Shown here: positions 16,375 to 25,677 of the stretch, one piece after another | Numbering within the stretch: position 1 is the stretch's first letter | Layout of the letters: each line of letters begins with the position of its first letter | Assembly (NCBI GenBank): GCA_025458125.1 | Contig: JALOTA010000072.1 | Location: 1 to 33,373, forward strand | Source: Hyphomicrobium sp. | Lineage (GTDB): Bacteria; Pseudomonadota; Alphaproteobacteria; Rhizobiales; Hyphomicrobiaceae | DNA: 33,373 nucleotides | Direction: 5' to 3' | Translations under genes and position numbers: made by a program | The notes under the pieces: model-generated | The model's database searches: none | What the model saw: the letters and a program-made list of their open reading frames with translations, nothing else | What the model was told of the DNA's origin: nothing

Positions 16375-17406
16375 TCAATTTCCTTCCAGAAAACTGTCGA
16401 TATCGAGCGTGGAACGGACACCGACGTCGTGACGATGTTGCGAGACAAATTCTTCGGCGGCGCGGCGGCCTTCGTCGCGTAGCATTGTCAGGAATTCCCA
16501 CTCCGCGTTGAGCTTCGAGGAGGCCCCGAGGGTGGCGAGCAAGTCACTCCGGATCAGGTGCATTCGCATCTGGCCCCACTGCTGGCCTTCGCCATCGCTC
16601 TGATCGGCGACGCGGCGCAGCAGTGCAATCATCTTAAGTTCCTTCAGTAGGGTGGCATTGAAGGAGACTTCATTGACGCGATTATGAATGTCCTGTGCGG
16701 TTACAGGGGCGTCGGCGCGTTCGACGGGATTGATTTGAACGAGGATCGTGTCGTCGGACTGGCATTCACGGACCAGCGGCGCGATGGTCGGATTTCCCGA
16801 GTATCCGCCGTCCCAATAGCGTTCACCGTCGATCTCGACAGCCTGGAACATCGTAGGAAGGCACGCCGATGCGAGCAGGACATCAGGCGTTATTTCACCG
16901 TTTCGGAACACGCGTCCGCGCCCGGTGCGAACGTTCGTGCAGGTGATGAACAACTTGAAACGGCCGGACGCGAGCTTTTCGAAATCAACGATATCGGTGA
17001 GAATATTGCGCAGTGGATTGGAGGCGGCTCCGGCCAAGTCGTAGGGCGAGATCAACCGCGCCATTAGGTCGGTGGCGATATACATGGGCGAATAGTCGAG
17101 CGACCAGCGGCCAATCATCCGGTCAAAGGGGCTGCGCTGAAACGGGCTGAACATGGCAGCGTCAGCGACGCGGCGCCAGAACAGATGCAGTGCTTCGCGC
17201 GCACCTTCGCGGCCGCCGGCGATCAGGCCATGGGCGAGCACCGCCGCATTCATGGCGCCTGCGGAAGTGCCGGAAATCGCCTCAAGCTTGAAGCCGGTTT
17301 CCTCAAGAAGCCGGTCAAGAACGCCCCAGGTGAATGCACCGTGAGATCCGCCGCCCTGCAACGCGAGATCCACCAACTTGGGTTCGCCCGGCGGAGCGCT
17401 CTTCAT
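16375..17406 (-). CDS. cytosolic patatin-like phospholipase (DUF3734 type)
   Basis: 343 residues with no signal peptide. All patatin elements are visible: the oxyanion loop GGGSHG at 18-23, the nucleophile elbow GTSAG at 46-50 (S48), and the catalytic Asp in DGG (D199). The C-terminal part (KLNAEWEFLTMLRDEGRRA...GVRSTLDI) is the DUF3734 tail found in alphaproteobacterial patatins. It is expected to hydrolyse acyl-ester bonds; by association with hydroxybutyrate genes elsewhere, polyhydroxybutyrate or its oligomers are possible substrates, which is inference. ATG at 17406 after AAGGG. It follows the RND gene by 34 bp and precedes GntP by one codon. Confidence 0.88.
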   Translation of the reverse strand: MKSAPPGEPKLVDLALQGGGSHGAFTWGVLDRLLEETGFKLEAISGTSAGAMNAAVLAHGLIAGGREGAREALHLFWRRVADAAMFSPFQRSPFDRMIGRWSLDYSPMYIATDLMARLISPYDLAGAASNPLRNILTDIVDFEKLASGRFKLFITCTNVRTGRGRVFRNGEITPDVLLASACLPTMFQAVEIDGERYWDGGYSGNPTIAPLVRECQSDDTILVQINPVERADAPVTAQDIHNRVNEVSFNATLLKELKMIALLRRVADQSDGEGQQWGQMRMHLIRSDLLATLGASSKLNAEWEFLTMLRDEGRRAAEEFVSQHRHDVGVRSTLDIDSFLEGN

Positions 17407-17440
17407 GCCAATACCCTTTTACAAAAATGGATGTTGAGAA

Positions 17441-20416
17441 TCAGCCGACCGGCGCCGGTGCCGTGCCGCCTTCGCCTCTCCAGGAGAACCAAGCCACATA
17501 GAGAACGGGCAGCAGGATCAGCGTCAGAACTGTCGCCACCAGCAGCCCGCCCATGACGGCGAACGCCATCGGTCCCCAGAACACCGTCGGCGCAATCGGC
17601 GCCAGACCGAGAACGGTCGAAAGGGTGGTCAGCATGAGCGGGCGGAACCGTGAAAGAGCTGCGTTCACGGCCGCCTGTTCGACGGTCGCGCCTTTCTGCC
17701 GTTCATCCTCGATCTGTGAAATCAGAATGACACCGTTTTTGGCAATCATGCCGAGCAGGGCCAGAACGCCCAGGATGGCAACGAAGCCCAGCGGCTTCTG
17801 CACCATGAGAAGTGCGAGAACGACACCGATGAGGCCCAGGGGCATGATCAGGGAGATCATCGCCAGCCGCTGGAAGCTCTGGAGCTGCAACATAAGCAGT
17901 GACAGCATCAGAACCATCATCAGGGGGACGACCGCGAGAACCGATGCGCGGCTTGCCGCACTCTCCTCCGCAACACCCCCCAGTTCTATCTTATAGCCCC
18001 GACGATGTCCTCGGCAGACGCGCCCTCGGCCACGTCGGCCTGGACGGTCAGTGTTGGAATTCGTCCGCGTCTCCAGACAATCGGCTGCTCCTGGTAGGCT
18101 TCGAAGGTCGCAAATTGCCCCAGAGGAACCGTTCGGCCGTTGTTCAGGGGAACCTGAAGGGTCTGAAGGTTTTCGAGCGCGATGCGGTCTTCCTGACGTG
18201 CCCTGGCAACGACGTCGATCAGATAGATTCCATCCCGCAACTGTGTGATGCGGCTGCCGCTGACCGTCGTGTTGAGCACGGCCGCAAGAGCCTCGCTCGT
18301 GTAGCCCATCCGGCGTGCCTGATCCTGATCGATATTCACGCGCAGCTGGCGAGCCGGTTCTTTCCAGTCGAAATTGACCTGCCGTGCTTCCGAATGCGCG
18401 GCCATGACATCTGCGAGGCTGGAGGAGAGGTCGCGCAGCTTGTCGATATCCGGTCCGGAAATCCGATATTGCAACGGCCAGCCAACCGGGGGGCCGAGTT
18501 CGAGAGGATAGACGCGGGTGACGGCGTCCGGAAAATCTTCCGTGAGAAGCTTCTCAAGCTTTGCGTGCAGCCGGTGCCGTCCCGCAACGTCCTTGGTTAC
18601 GATCACCAACTGGGAGAAGAAGTCGTTCGGTAATTGGACGTTGAGCGGCAGGTAGAAGCGAATAGCTCCGCGCCCGATGTAGGAACTCCAGCGATCGACG
18701 TCGGGATCTTCTGCAATGATCTTCTCGAGCCGCATCGTGACGACCTCGCTGGCGCGCAGAGAAGAGGCCTGCGGCAGTGAGATGTCGACGAGAAGCTCGG
18801 TCCGGTCCGAGGCGGGGAAGAATTGCTGGGGCACAAACTGGACGGCCCAGATCGAGAGTGCGAACAGTCCGAGAATGCCGCCAATCGTCAAGTAGCGATA
18901 CTGAATGGCCTTGCTGAGCAGCCGAATGTAGGCGCGCGTGACCGCATCGGGCTCCGGGTCGGACTTCGGCGCGGCGTTGGCCTTCAGCAGGGCCGCGCCG
19001 ACGACCGGCGCGAAGAGTACCGCCACAGCCCAAGAGACAAGCAGCGCAATCGCGACCACGGCGAAGATGGAAAATGTGTATTCGCCCGCGGAGCTTTGCG
19101 CGAAACCGATAGGAACGAAGCCGGCTATGGTCACCAGGGTGCCGATGAGCATGGGCGCGGCAAGGTTGGCATAGGCATAGCTGGCAGCCGAGGGAGCGTC
19201 GTCGCCGGCCTCCAGACGCCGCAACATTGCGTCGACCGTCGTCATGGCGTCGTCGACGAGAAGGCCCAGGGCGATGATCAGGGCGCCGAGCGAGATGCGC
19301 TAGCGTCAGCGGTATTGAAACGGCCACCACGGCACCTGGACGGGCCCCGAGCATGACGATGCTGATGCCGAGAATGATGGCGATCGCCTGCCAGAGCGAG
19401 GCCGTGAATTCTCCGATCGCGTCATCGACCGTGACCGCCTGATCAGCGACCAGTATCGGTTCGATTCCGACCGGCAGATCCTTGGTCAGGGCGGCCATCA
19501 TGGCCTTGATGTTCTTGCCGAGGGCTAGGATATCTCCGGCGTCGCGCATCGAGATCGCGAGACCGATCGCCGGTTTCCCATTTACATGAAACAGTGGCGC
19601 AGGCGGGTCTGTATGACCCCTGACGACCTCGGCAATGTCTCCCAGCCGCACGATGCGGTCGCCGAGATTGATGTTCACATCAAGGACATCGGTTTCCGTT
19701 TCGAACTTGCCGGAAACCTGCAGCGCGATATTTTCCGCACCCGTGCGAATGACACCCGACGGCCGCACGACGTTCTGTGCCGCAATGGCGGAGAAGAGCG
19801 CAGGATAGTCGATGCCCAGAGCCGCAACACGGTCGTGCCGGAATTCGATCGTCACCTCTTCGTTCTGCGCACCGATCAATTCGATTGCCGAGACATCCGG
19901 CAGGGTGAGCAGCTTGGAGCGGACGTCCTCGACGGCATCTCTCAATTCGCGATGCGTAAAGCCGTCGGCGGTGAAACCGTAGATAAAACCGAAGGTGTCG
20001 CCGAAATCGTCATTGAAGAAGGGACCAAGTACGCCTTGCGGAAGCGTGTGGCGAATGTCCCCGACCTTGTTGCGGACTTCCTGCCAGATGGGGGGCACTT
20101 GCGCCGATGTGACCGATCCCTTCAAGTCGATGAAGATCGTCGTCGAGCCCGGTTGAGTGGAACTCCTGACGACATCGACATGACTGACTTCCTGAAGTGT
20201 CCGCTCGATGCGTTCGGTGACCTGATCGAGCATTTCCGGAAGAGTTGCGCCGGGCCAGATTGCTCTGACCAGCATGGTCCTGATCGTGAAGACGGGGTCT
20301 TCTGCGCGGCCTAGATTTAGAAAGCTCGATATGCCCGCCACCAGGGCCGTCAGCATAAAAAAGACGATCAGCGGCCGCCGTGCGACTGCCCATGCGGAAA
20401 GATTGGGGCCGATCAT
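17441..20416 (-). pseudogene. RND efflux pump permease, broken by two out-of-frame deletions
   Basis: AcrB-family inner-membrane multidrug or metal pump in three pieces. The N-terminal piece (20416 to ~19300) is normal up to VSIPLTLA and then reads arginine-rich nonsense. The middle piece (~19295 to 17986) resumes in another frame at RISLGALIIALGLLVDDAM, with the proton-relay Asp pair, and ends at DIVGAIR plus a stop. The last piece (~17985 to 17441) resumes at IELGGVAEESAASRA and contains the TM10 lysine (GMIAKNGVIL). At each junction about 15 residues expected from the family are missing, so simple one-base errors cannot explain it. The two shifts cancel: the first and last pieces share a frame. 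As written no functional pump can be made; misassembly is an alternative. The start overlaps the adaptor gene by ATGA. Confidence 0.82.
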
Positions 20417-21555
20417 GACGGTTGCTCTGTAAGCCGGACTTTCTGCCCGGGCCGCAAGCTTTGCACGCCGGCGGTGACAATAACTTCGCCGGGCGCCAAA
20501 CCACCTGAGATCACGACCTCACTTGCGCGATGCAACGCCACCTCGACTGGCCGCGGCACCACGGTTCCGGAGGCCGCGTCGAAGATCCAGACGGACGGAG
20601 CGCCGTTGGTTCTAGCAAGCGCGCTCGCTGGAATTGCAAGGCCTTCGTTGCCAGAAAGTGTCGTGCGGCCGGTGACAGTCGAACCCAGCCGCATCTCTGC
20701 CGGAGGGCTGTTCAAGCCGATCCGAATGCGGAACGTGCCGGTTCGTGGATCGGCCTGCGGAGAGACCTCCCGCACGCGGCCTGTTGTCGTGACGGAGGGA
20801 TTGATGGACAGCGAAACGTCGATGATCGCATCGCGCGTGGCGCGCGACATCAGAGACGGAGGTGCATCGAAAACGGCATCGCGGCCTTCCTTGCGGGCTA
20901 CGCGAACGATCATTTGGCCAGCCTGCACCACCTCGCCGCCTGTGGCTCCGGTCGCGGTAATCTCGCCCGGAGCGTCGGCATAAAGGTCGGTGTCGTTCAA
21001 ACGGGTCTTGGCGGTGGCGAGTTGTGCGCGTGCTACGTCGGCCTGGGCTCGCAAAGTGTTCAGAGTTTGTACGGCCTGATCATAGCGCTGCCGTGTCGTG
21101 TGACCGCGGTCGAGCAACTGGCGCTGACGGTCATAGTTGAGTTCCGCCTCGATGAATTTTCCTTCCGCGGCGGAAAGAGCGGCCTGCGCCCCGCGATAGG
21201 CGTTTTGCTCGTCTGCGGCGTCCAATTGGGCGATGAGCTGACCGGGCTCGACCCGGTCGCCGACGCCGACCAGCCGCTTGATCATCCGGCCGCCGATGCG
21301 AAAACCAAGGTCCACTTCCGTCTTCGCTTCGACAATTCCAGATAGCGTCGCCTCTTCTCCCTGCGCCTGCTCGACGACAGTGAAGACACGAACGGGACGC
21401 ACGGGTGTAGCCGTGTCCTTATCTTCCTGGCCGCAAGCGGTAAGAAGCGTCGATATCACAACGATGGTTACGAGCCGAGCCCCCCACCGGCTGCCGACGC
21501 TCAAAGACGGCGCACCCGGGGCATGGCCCGTTTCGCGCGAGCAGAACTGAAACAC
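20413..21555 (-). CDS. RND efflux membrane-fusion (adaptor) lipoprotein
   Basis: 380 residues. A GTG start at 21555 leads into a hydrophobic segment ending in the lipobox LLTAC (C41), so the mature protein is anchored to the inner membrane by lipid. HlyD/AcrA layout: a barrel-sandwich segment (VEAKTEVDLGFRIGGRM...VGDRVEPGQLIAQL), a helical hairpin of about residues 115-190, the returning lipoyl half (GGEVVQAGQMIVRVA), a beta-barrel (RVREVSPQADPRTGTFRIRI) and the C-terminal membrane-proximal domain. It would link the RND pump to an outer-membrane channel, which is not encoded here. It is translationally coupled to the broken pump, and is itself intact. Confidence 0.9.
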   Translation of the reverse strand: MFQFCSRETGHAPGAPSLSVGSRWGARLVTIVVISTLLTACGQEDKDTATPVRPVRVFTVVEQAQGEEATLSGIVEAKTEVDLGFRIGGRMIKRLVGVGDRVEPGQLIAQLDAADEQNAYRGAQAALSAAEGKFIEAELNYDRQRQLLDRGHTTRQRYDQAVQTLNTLRAQADVARAQLATAKTRLNDTDLYADAPGEITATGATGGEVVQAGQMIVRVARKEGRDAVFDAPPSLMSRATRDAIIDVSLSINPSVTTTGRVREVSPQADPRTGTFRIRIGLNSPPAEMRLGSTVTGRTTLSGNEGLAIPASALARTNGAPSVWIFDAASGTVVPRPVEVALHRASEVVISGGLAPGEVIVTAGVQSLRPGQKVRLTEQPS

Positions 21556-21747
21556 CTAAAACCCCCACGACTGCATTATCAAAGAATGGCACGTCACCCG
21601 TCCGAGGTCATATATATCAGTTTTCGCATGTGCAGCAACGAGGTCGCGTTGGCAGTTCATGATGGCCGTCCCGTCAGCAATCTGCAGGCGCGCCGGGACG
21701 GTCTGTAGGGGGATGGGCACGCGTGCGGAAGTCCTCACTGCTGCCGG

Positions 21748-22929
21748 CTATTCGTTCTCATAACCGGGCGGCGCATGGTGCCACGGGTTGCCGGACTTCC
21801 CCAATTCGAAACCATGGTTGAACAACTTTGTCATGTAGGTTCGATCGAACGGTCCCACATAGGGTTCTGTGAAGTCATCGCCGATATAGGCGAGGTTATA
21901 GGCCACGCCATCCCGCCGCGTCGTCATGTAGATCCGGAAGGTGTCGTTCGTGCCATTGGCTGCGATCATCGTCGATGCGGCATGAGCGGCAACCGACAAC
22001 GTTTGCCGCGAGACCTCGGCTTCGTCCCGGAAAAGTCGCCCATTTCGGATGATGTAGGCGGATCGTTTTCTATTGACGCCCTGTTTGCGCGACAGGCGTT
22101 CAAGGCTGAAATTGGGGGGATATAGGAACGTCTGCGCCATGGCGCCGCCATCGACGTGCATCTCCTGATATTCGTTCCCTCCCTTCTCCACCGAGATCAT
22201 CACGGGTGGAAAAACTCCCGGAATGGCCGATGAAGCGACCAGGATGTCGATGACGAGGTCTCTTGCCTTGGGATGCCGGCTTTCAGCAATCGCTCCGATA
22301 TTCCATATGACCGGGCGTCCCTGGTCCAGATTTGTAGTCATGATCAGCAGAAGCCGGCCCTTACCGTACTCTTCGGCTATGCGTTGCATCATGAGATCGT
22401 CGACAAAGCGGGAAATCATTTCGCGCAGTGGCGCGGTATCGGTCATTGCATCCGCCGCGATCGCCGCGAACAGTTTCGGCCGGGCAACAAAAACATCGCT
22501 GGCCGTCGTCTGGGTGTAGACCTGCTCAAGCTTGTGATCGTATTCGGGACCCAGGAAGGCGAATGGGGCTGACAAGGCGCCCGTGCTGACACCTGTGACG
22601 AGACGGAATTCCGGGCGGTCTCCCCGTTGCGTCCATCCGCACATCAGGCCAGCGCCGAACGCTCCGTTGTCGCCGCCTCCCGAGATGGCCAGGAACTGTG
22701 CCGGCGGCAGCTTGCCTCCAGGTGCTGATTTGCGTTCCCGTTCGATGGAGAGCTTGCCGATCGCTTCCATCGTCGCCAGGTCTGTGTCGGGATAGAAGCG
22801 AGAGTGGGTGATGCCGAGAGGCGCGATTTCCTGGGAATAGTGCAACGGGAGCGGAGGCAGACGCTGCGCGCAGCCGCCGGTCACAAGCGCGTACGTCGCC
22901 ATAATCGCTATGACGAAAAACCTCGCCAA
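21748..22929 (-). CDS. patatin-like phospholipase lipoprotein
   Basis: 393 residues from a TTG at 22929 that follows GGAGGGGCGGGGCG. The N-terminus is a lipoprotein signal with lipobox VTGGC (C20). Catalytic elements: GGGDNGAFG at 84, elbow GVSTG at 113-117 (S115), and Asp in VDGG (D260). It belongs to a different patatin branch from the cytosolic one at 16.4-17.4 kb: it is exported, lipid-anchored and without the DUF3734 tail. Likely an envelope lipid acyl hydrolase. It lies 57 bp downstream of the DUF4203 gene on the same strand and may be co-transcribed with it. Confidence 0.85.
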   Translation of the reverse strand: MARFFVIAIMATYALVTGGCAQRLPPLPLHYSQEIAPLGITHSRFYPDTDLATMEAIGKLSIERERKSAPGGKLPPAQFLAISGGGDNGAFGAGLMCGWTQRGDRPEFRLVTGVSTGALSAPFAFLGPEYDHKLEQVYTQTTASDVFVARPKLFAAIAADAMTDTAPLREMISRFVDDLMMQRIAEEYGKGRLLLIMTTNLDQGRPVIWNIGAIAESRHPKARDLVIDILVASSAIPGVFPPVMISVEKGGNEYQEMHVDGGAMAQTFLYPPNFSLERLSRKQGVNRKRSAYIIRNGRLFRDEAEVSRQTLSVAAHAASTMIAANGTNDTFRIYMTTRRDGVAYNLAYIGDDFTEPYVGPFDRTYMTKLFNHGFELGKSGNPWHHAPPGYENE

Positions 22930-22986
22930 CGCCCCGCCCCTCCGCGTGAACTCAGCTTCAGATTATCATCACACTGTCTAGCCTCG

Positions 22987-23586
22987 CTAGCGCGCCGTTG
23001 CGCTACCGGGAAACATTCTGATCCACGAAGATATGTTTTTTGCCTGCCAGGCTACGCCCACCAGCGCCAAGATCGCGAGGACTGCAATCGCCAAGGGTTC
23101 GCCCGACGCGGAATCGAACAACCGGATGCCGGGAGCCAACTCGTGCAGCCCGGTCATCAGCAGGGAAGCGCCACTAAAGGCGGAGGCCCCGATAACGAAG
23201 GGATTGAAGAACCTCGGCACAAGTATGCCGCCTGCAATCGCGCAAGCGAAAGCGAGCGCCCTCATGAAGACGCCTCCAACGATGCTCTCAAGACCTAGCG
23301 CCGTCCCCAGAGAGAGCCCAAACAGGAATCCACCCGACACGCCCAGCAGGATCCGGCGGTAAGGTTCGAGGAAATACGAAGCCGCGCCGAGCACGACGGC
23401 GCCCGCGATTCCCAAACCAATGGCGAGCGGACCGATTTCCCCGGTGATCATCCGGCCAGCGATCAGTCCGATGTCGAGACCAACGAGCGCATAAAGAAGA
23501 GGAAGCCATGCGTAGAAGAGGAACAGGCCGTAAGTCATGATGCCCAACCCGGTGAGGATGAGCAGGAGTGAGCCGGCAAGTGACAT
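22987..23586 (-). CDS. DUF4203-like multi-helix membrane protein
   Basis: 199 residues, almost all hydrophobic, with roughly seven membrane segments and many small residues (GLDIGLIAGRMITGEIG, GVSGGFLFGLSLGTALGL). The pattern fits DUF4203/TM7SF3-like proteins, which have no assigned biochemical role. The ATG at 23586 has an AGGGAT element 8-10 bases upstream. It is the first gene before the patatin lipoprotein and is divergent from the DUF992 gene. Confidence 0.65.
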   Translation of the reverse strand: MSLAGSLLLILTGLGIMTYGLFLFYAWLPLLYALVGLDIGLIAGRMITGEIGPLAIGLGIAGAVVLGAASYFLEPYRRILLGVSGGFLFGLSLGTALGLESIVGGVFMRALAFACAIAGGILVPRFFNPFVIGASAFSGASLLMTGLHELAPGIRLFDSASGEPLAIAVLAILALVGVAWQAKNISSWIRMFPGSATAR

Positions 23587-23900
23587 GGACGTATCCCTAA
23601 TCGCTTTACTGAGATGTACGCTACGCTACGTATATAGACAAGAAAAGGCTCACTCTTGTGCAAGGCTCTGAATTCGTTGAAGGTCCCATGCAGAATATGG
23701 TGCTCTTTCATTCGTCCCCTGCATCGAGGGTACTGCGGTCCGTCTGGTTACAACCGGTCGGGAAACGCTTGTTTGCGGGACTTCGATAAAGTATGCGAAG
23801 GATGCCCGTGCGGCGGCGCCAGCTTCCATCAGGTCGCGCCGGTGGAATGCGGTTCGCAACGCGAAAAGTTTCGGTCAGTCCGAGTCACAGGGGGAATAGT
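23587..23900. other. divergent intergenic region (DUF4203 / DUF992)
   Basis: 314 bp without a credible gene. Near the DUF4203 side there is a short tandem of TACGC units (about 23617-23630) running into TATATA, which could belong to the minus-strand promoter. Short open frames on both strands here lack ribosome sites and domains. The DUF992 frame extends back to 23793, but its strong GGGGGA site points to the start at 23901. Confidence 0.4.
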
Positions 23901-24398
23901 ATGCTGTCGTCTAAGCGAGTTGTGATGCTTGCTCTGTTTGTGCCGGCTTTTGCGCTCTTCGGCATGTTTGCTTCGGACAGCGCATCCGCCCAGGCTCGAC
24001 TGGCCGCAGGAACCTTGACGTGCCGGGGCAATGGCACGGTTGGATTGATCCTCGGGTCTTCGCAAAAGTTGAGATGCGAATTCCAGCGCGTGAATAATGG
24101 ACCGCGGAGCAACTACTCCGGGCGGATCACGAAAGTCGGCCTTTCGCTCGGCGTGACGGGCCGCAATGTTCTGGTGTGGACGGTTCTGGCGTCCACCGAT
24201 CAGTTGCCGGGCAGCGCGCTGTCTGGAAAGTATGCGGGCGTCGGTGCCAATGCATCCCTAGGAGTTGGTGTCGGCGCGAACGCTCTTATCGGCGGTTCCA
24301 GTAATTCTGTAGTACTTCAGCCTTTGAGCGTTCAGGCCCAGACCGGCGTGAATATTGCCGCCGGCGTGTCTGGCCTCAGGCTCACGTTGATCGATTGA
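23901..24398 (+). CDS. DUF992 domain secreted protein
   Basis: 165 residues from the ATG at 23901, preceded by AGGGGGA. A Sec signal (MLSSKRVVMLALFVPAF...SASAQ) leads to LTCRGNGTVGLILGSSQKLRC, with two cysteines that may form a disulfide, and then a glycine-rich beta region (VGANASLGVGVGANALIGG). The order LTC..G.GLILGS...C.F and the ending VNIAAGVSGLRLTL are those I know for DUF992, a periplasmic/outer-membrane family of unknown function confined largely to Alphaproteobacteria. It heads a run of small exported proteins. Confidence 0.82.
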   Translation: MLSSKRVVMLALFVPAFALFGMFASDSASAQARLAAGTLTCRGNGTVGLILGSSQKLRCEFQRVNNGPRSNYSGRITKVGLSLGVTGRNVLVWTVLASTDQLPGSALSGKYAGVGANASLGVGVGANALIGGSSNSVVLQPLSVQAQTGVNIAAGVSGLRLTLID

Positions 24399-24458
24399 AT
24401 GTTAACCGAAGCCGCAAGTTCGAAATAACGCTGAGAAAGAGAGAGGCGAATATCTGCC

Positions 24459-24683
24459 ATGCTCGACAAACGTGTTCTGACTGGAAACGTTCTCGTTCTG
24501 GTGCCGGTTCTCATGACGGCTCTGATCGTTTTTGCAAGCGTTGCTGATGCGTCGCGGACCGTGCGCAATTCTGTCAGGGGGGCGGCAATCGGTGCCGGCA
24601 TCGGTGCGCTCATTGACGGCGGAGACGGAGCCCGCACAGGCGCGGCGGCTGGCGCCGTGGCCGGCGCGGTTGCGCGCCGCTAG
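24459..24683 (+). CDS. small glycine-zipper membrane protein (copy 1)
   Basis: 74 residues. An N-terminal hydrophobic segment (VLVLVPVLMTALIVFASVADA) is a signal peptide or anchor. The remainder is a glycine-zipper: GAAIGAGIGALIDGGDG then GAAAGAVAGAVARR. Such repeats pack membrane helices and are common in outer-membrane lipoprotein-like and stress proteins. A purine-rich GAGAGAGGCG lies upstream of the start. It resembles the small protein encoded at 25161-25361 on the other strand. Confidence 0.7.
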   Translation: MLDKRVLTGNVLVLVPVLMTALIVFASVADASRTVRNSVRGAAIGAGIGALIDGGDGARTGAAAGAVAGAVARR

Positions 24684-24722
24684 GCGGTCCTTGGCGTACG
24701 GTTGTCAATTCAGGAGAACACT

Positions 24723-25097
24723 ATGAAGAGAGTCATGCTGGCCGTGAGTGCGCCAATGATCTGCTGGGCTCTTTCCAGCCAGGCTTTCGCGGATGCGGCG
24801 GCCGAGAAGTACGTCGATGATGCCTTGCCGCTGATGTACCACACCTGCAAAAGCGTGGTGGAGGAGACCAACGGCAACACCGAAGCCATCGATAAGGTGA
24901 TCAGGGCTCTGTTGGCCGTGTCACTTTACAATCGCGAGATCGACATATCGAACTACGCGAAGAGCGACGCGGACAAAACGGCCCTGCAGCAGAAATTTGC
25001 GGCCGCGCTTGGCGAGGAATGCAAAAAGGACAACGATGCTCTGCTGGCCGGGGCCATCGATGACGCCGTCGCAACCGTGCTTCAGACGAAGAAGTGA
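24723..25097 (+). CDS. small secreted helical protein, unknown function
   Basis: 124 residues, start at ATG 24723 behind CAGGAGAACACT. The signal peptide ends near SSQAFA-DAAA. The mature part is predominantly helical and acidic, with two cysteines (C42, C100) that could form a disulfide. I recognise no family. It follows glycine-zipper copy 1 by 39 bp and ends 63 bp before the convergent copy 2. Confidence 0.65.
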   Translation: MKRVMLAVSAPMICWALSSQAFADAAAEKYVDDALPLMYHTCKSVVEETNGNTEAIDKVIRALLAVSLYNREIDISNYAKSDADKTALQQKFAAALGEECKKDNDALLAGAIDDAVATVLQTKK

Positions 25098-25160
25098 CGG
25101 TTACCGGCCGTTTGCTCTGCCAGAGCTAAATCACTCTGCATTGTTGCTGGGGGCTAACGT

Positions 25161-25361
25161 CTAGGGTTGCCCCCGGCGACTGATGGCCGATACGAGAACG
25201 CCGGCCGTCGCTCCCGAGAACACGCCGCCACCCCCATCGACCAGAACGGCAATTCCCGAACCGATGTTGGCGCCTTGCGCCTGTTGTTTGGGCGTTCGGG
25301 CATACGCATTTGGCCCGATCAACACGATCGCGGCTGCGAGCAAGGCGGCACGAGTTAGCAT
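25161..25361 (-). CDS. small glycine-zipper exported protein (copy 2)
   Basis: 66 residues from the ATG at 25361, which follows ACAGGAAT; the longer frame to 25544 has a non-hydrophobic, arginine-rich start and is rejected. A signal peptide (MLTRAALLAAAIVLIGPNAYA) precedes GANIGSGIAVLVDGGGG and GATAGVLVSAISRR. The spacing, the DGG turn and the terminal RR match copy 1 at 24459-24683, so the two are probably paralogues in inverted orientation around the secreted 124-residue protein. Confidence 0.62.
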   Translation of the reverse strand: MLTRAALLAAAIVLIGPNAYARTPKQQAQGANIGSGIAVLVDGGGGVFSGATAGVLVSAISRRGQP

Positions 25362-25677
25362 ATTCCTGTTCAGTCTTTCGGCGTTGGAAGACGAATTATC
25401 ATGCCATGCCTTTGGCCGGGTCTCTACTTTTTTCAGGTCGTGAACATCATGCCTCTGGCGTTCTTTGCATTGCGCGAAGATACTCGGTAGTGGCCGGCGG
25501 GGTGCCCGCCGATGTCCGACCGTCTGACGGATAGCGCCGGTCATTTAAGGTCCTTTGTTCTCTTTTTGCAGTCGAATTTGGTCATTCTTTCCATTCAATC
25601 GAATGACCCTCGACTATTTTCAGACCACGCATCACGCGACTGTCGTCGTCATCCGTGGCCGGATTAAGGAGATTCGT
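25362..25677. other. divergent intergenic region (glycine-zipper copy 2 / sulfatase)
   Basis: 316 bp with no credible gene. It contains a perfect 7-bp hairpin (CGGCGGG-GTG-CCCGCCG) at 25495-25511 and the GGTCATTC/GAATGACC inverted repeat at 25580-25608, listed separately. The sulfatase frame reaches back to 25555, but this leader has no ribosome site and lies before a proper start. Confidence 0.45.
25580..25608. promoter_or_regulatory. inverted repeat upstream of sulfatase, candidate operator
   Basis: GGTCATTC (25580-25587) and its exact reverse complement GAATGACC (25601-25608) are separated by 13 bp, a centre-to-centre distance of 21 bp or two helical turns. It sits about 70-100 bp upstream of the sulfatase start, suiting a dimeric regulator. 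The regulator is unknown. Confidence 0.4.

Noticed and set aside
17441-20416. Programmed ribosomal frameshifting in the RND gene
   Set aside because: About 15 expected residues are absent at each junction, so a shift of one base cannot rebuild the protein. Deletion or misassembly fits better.
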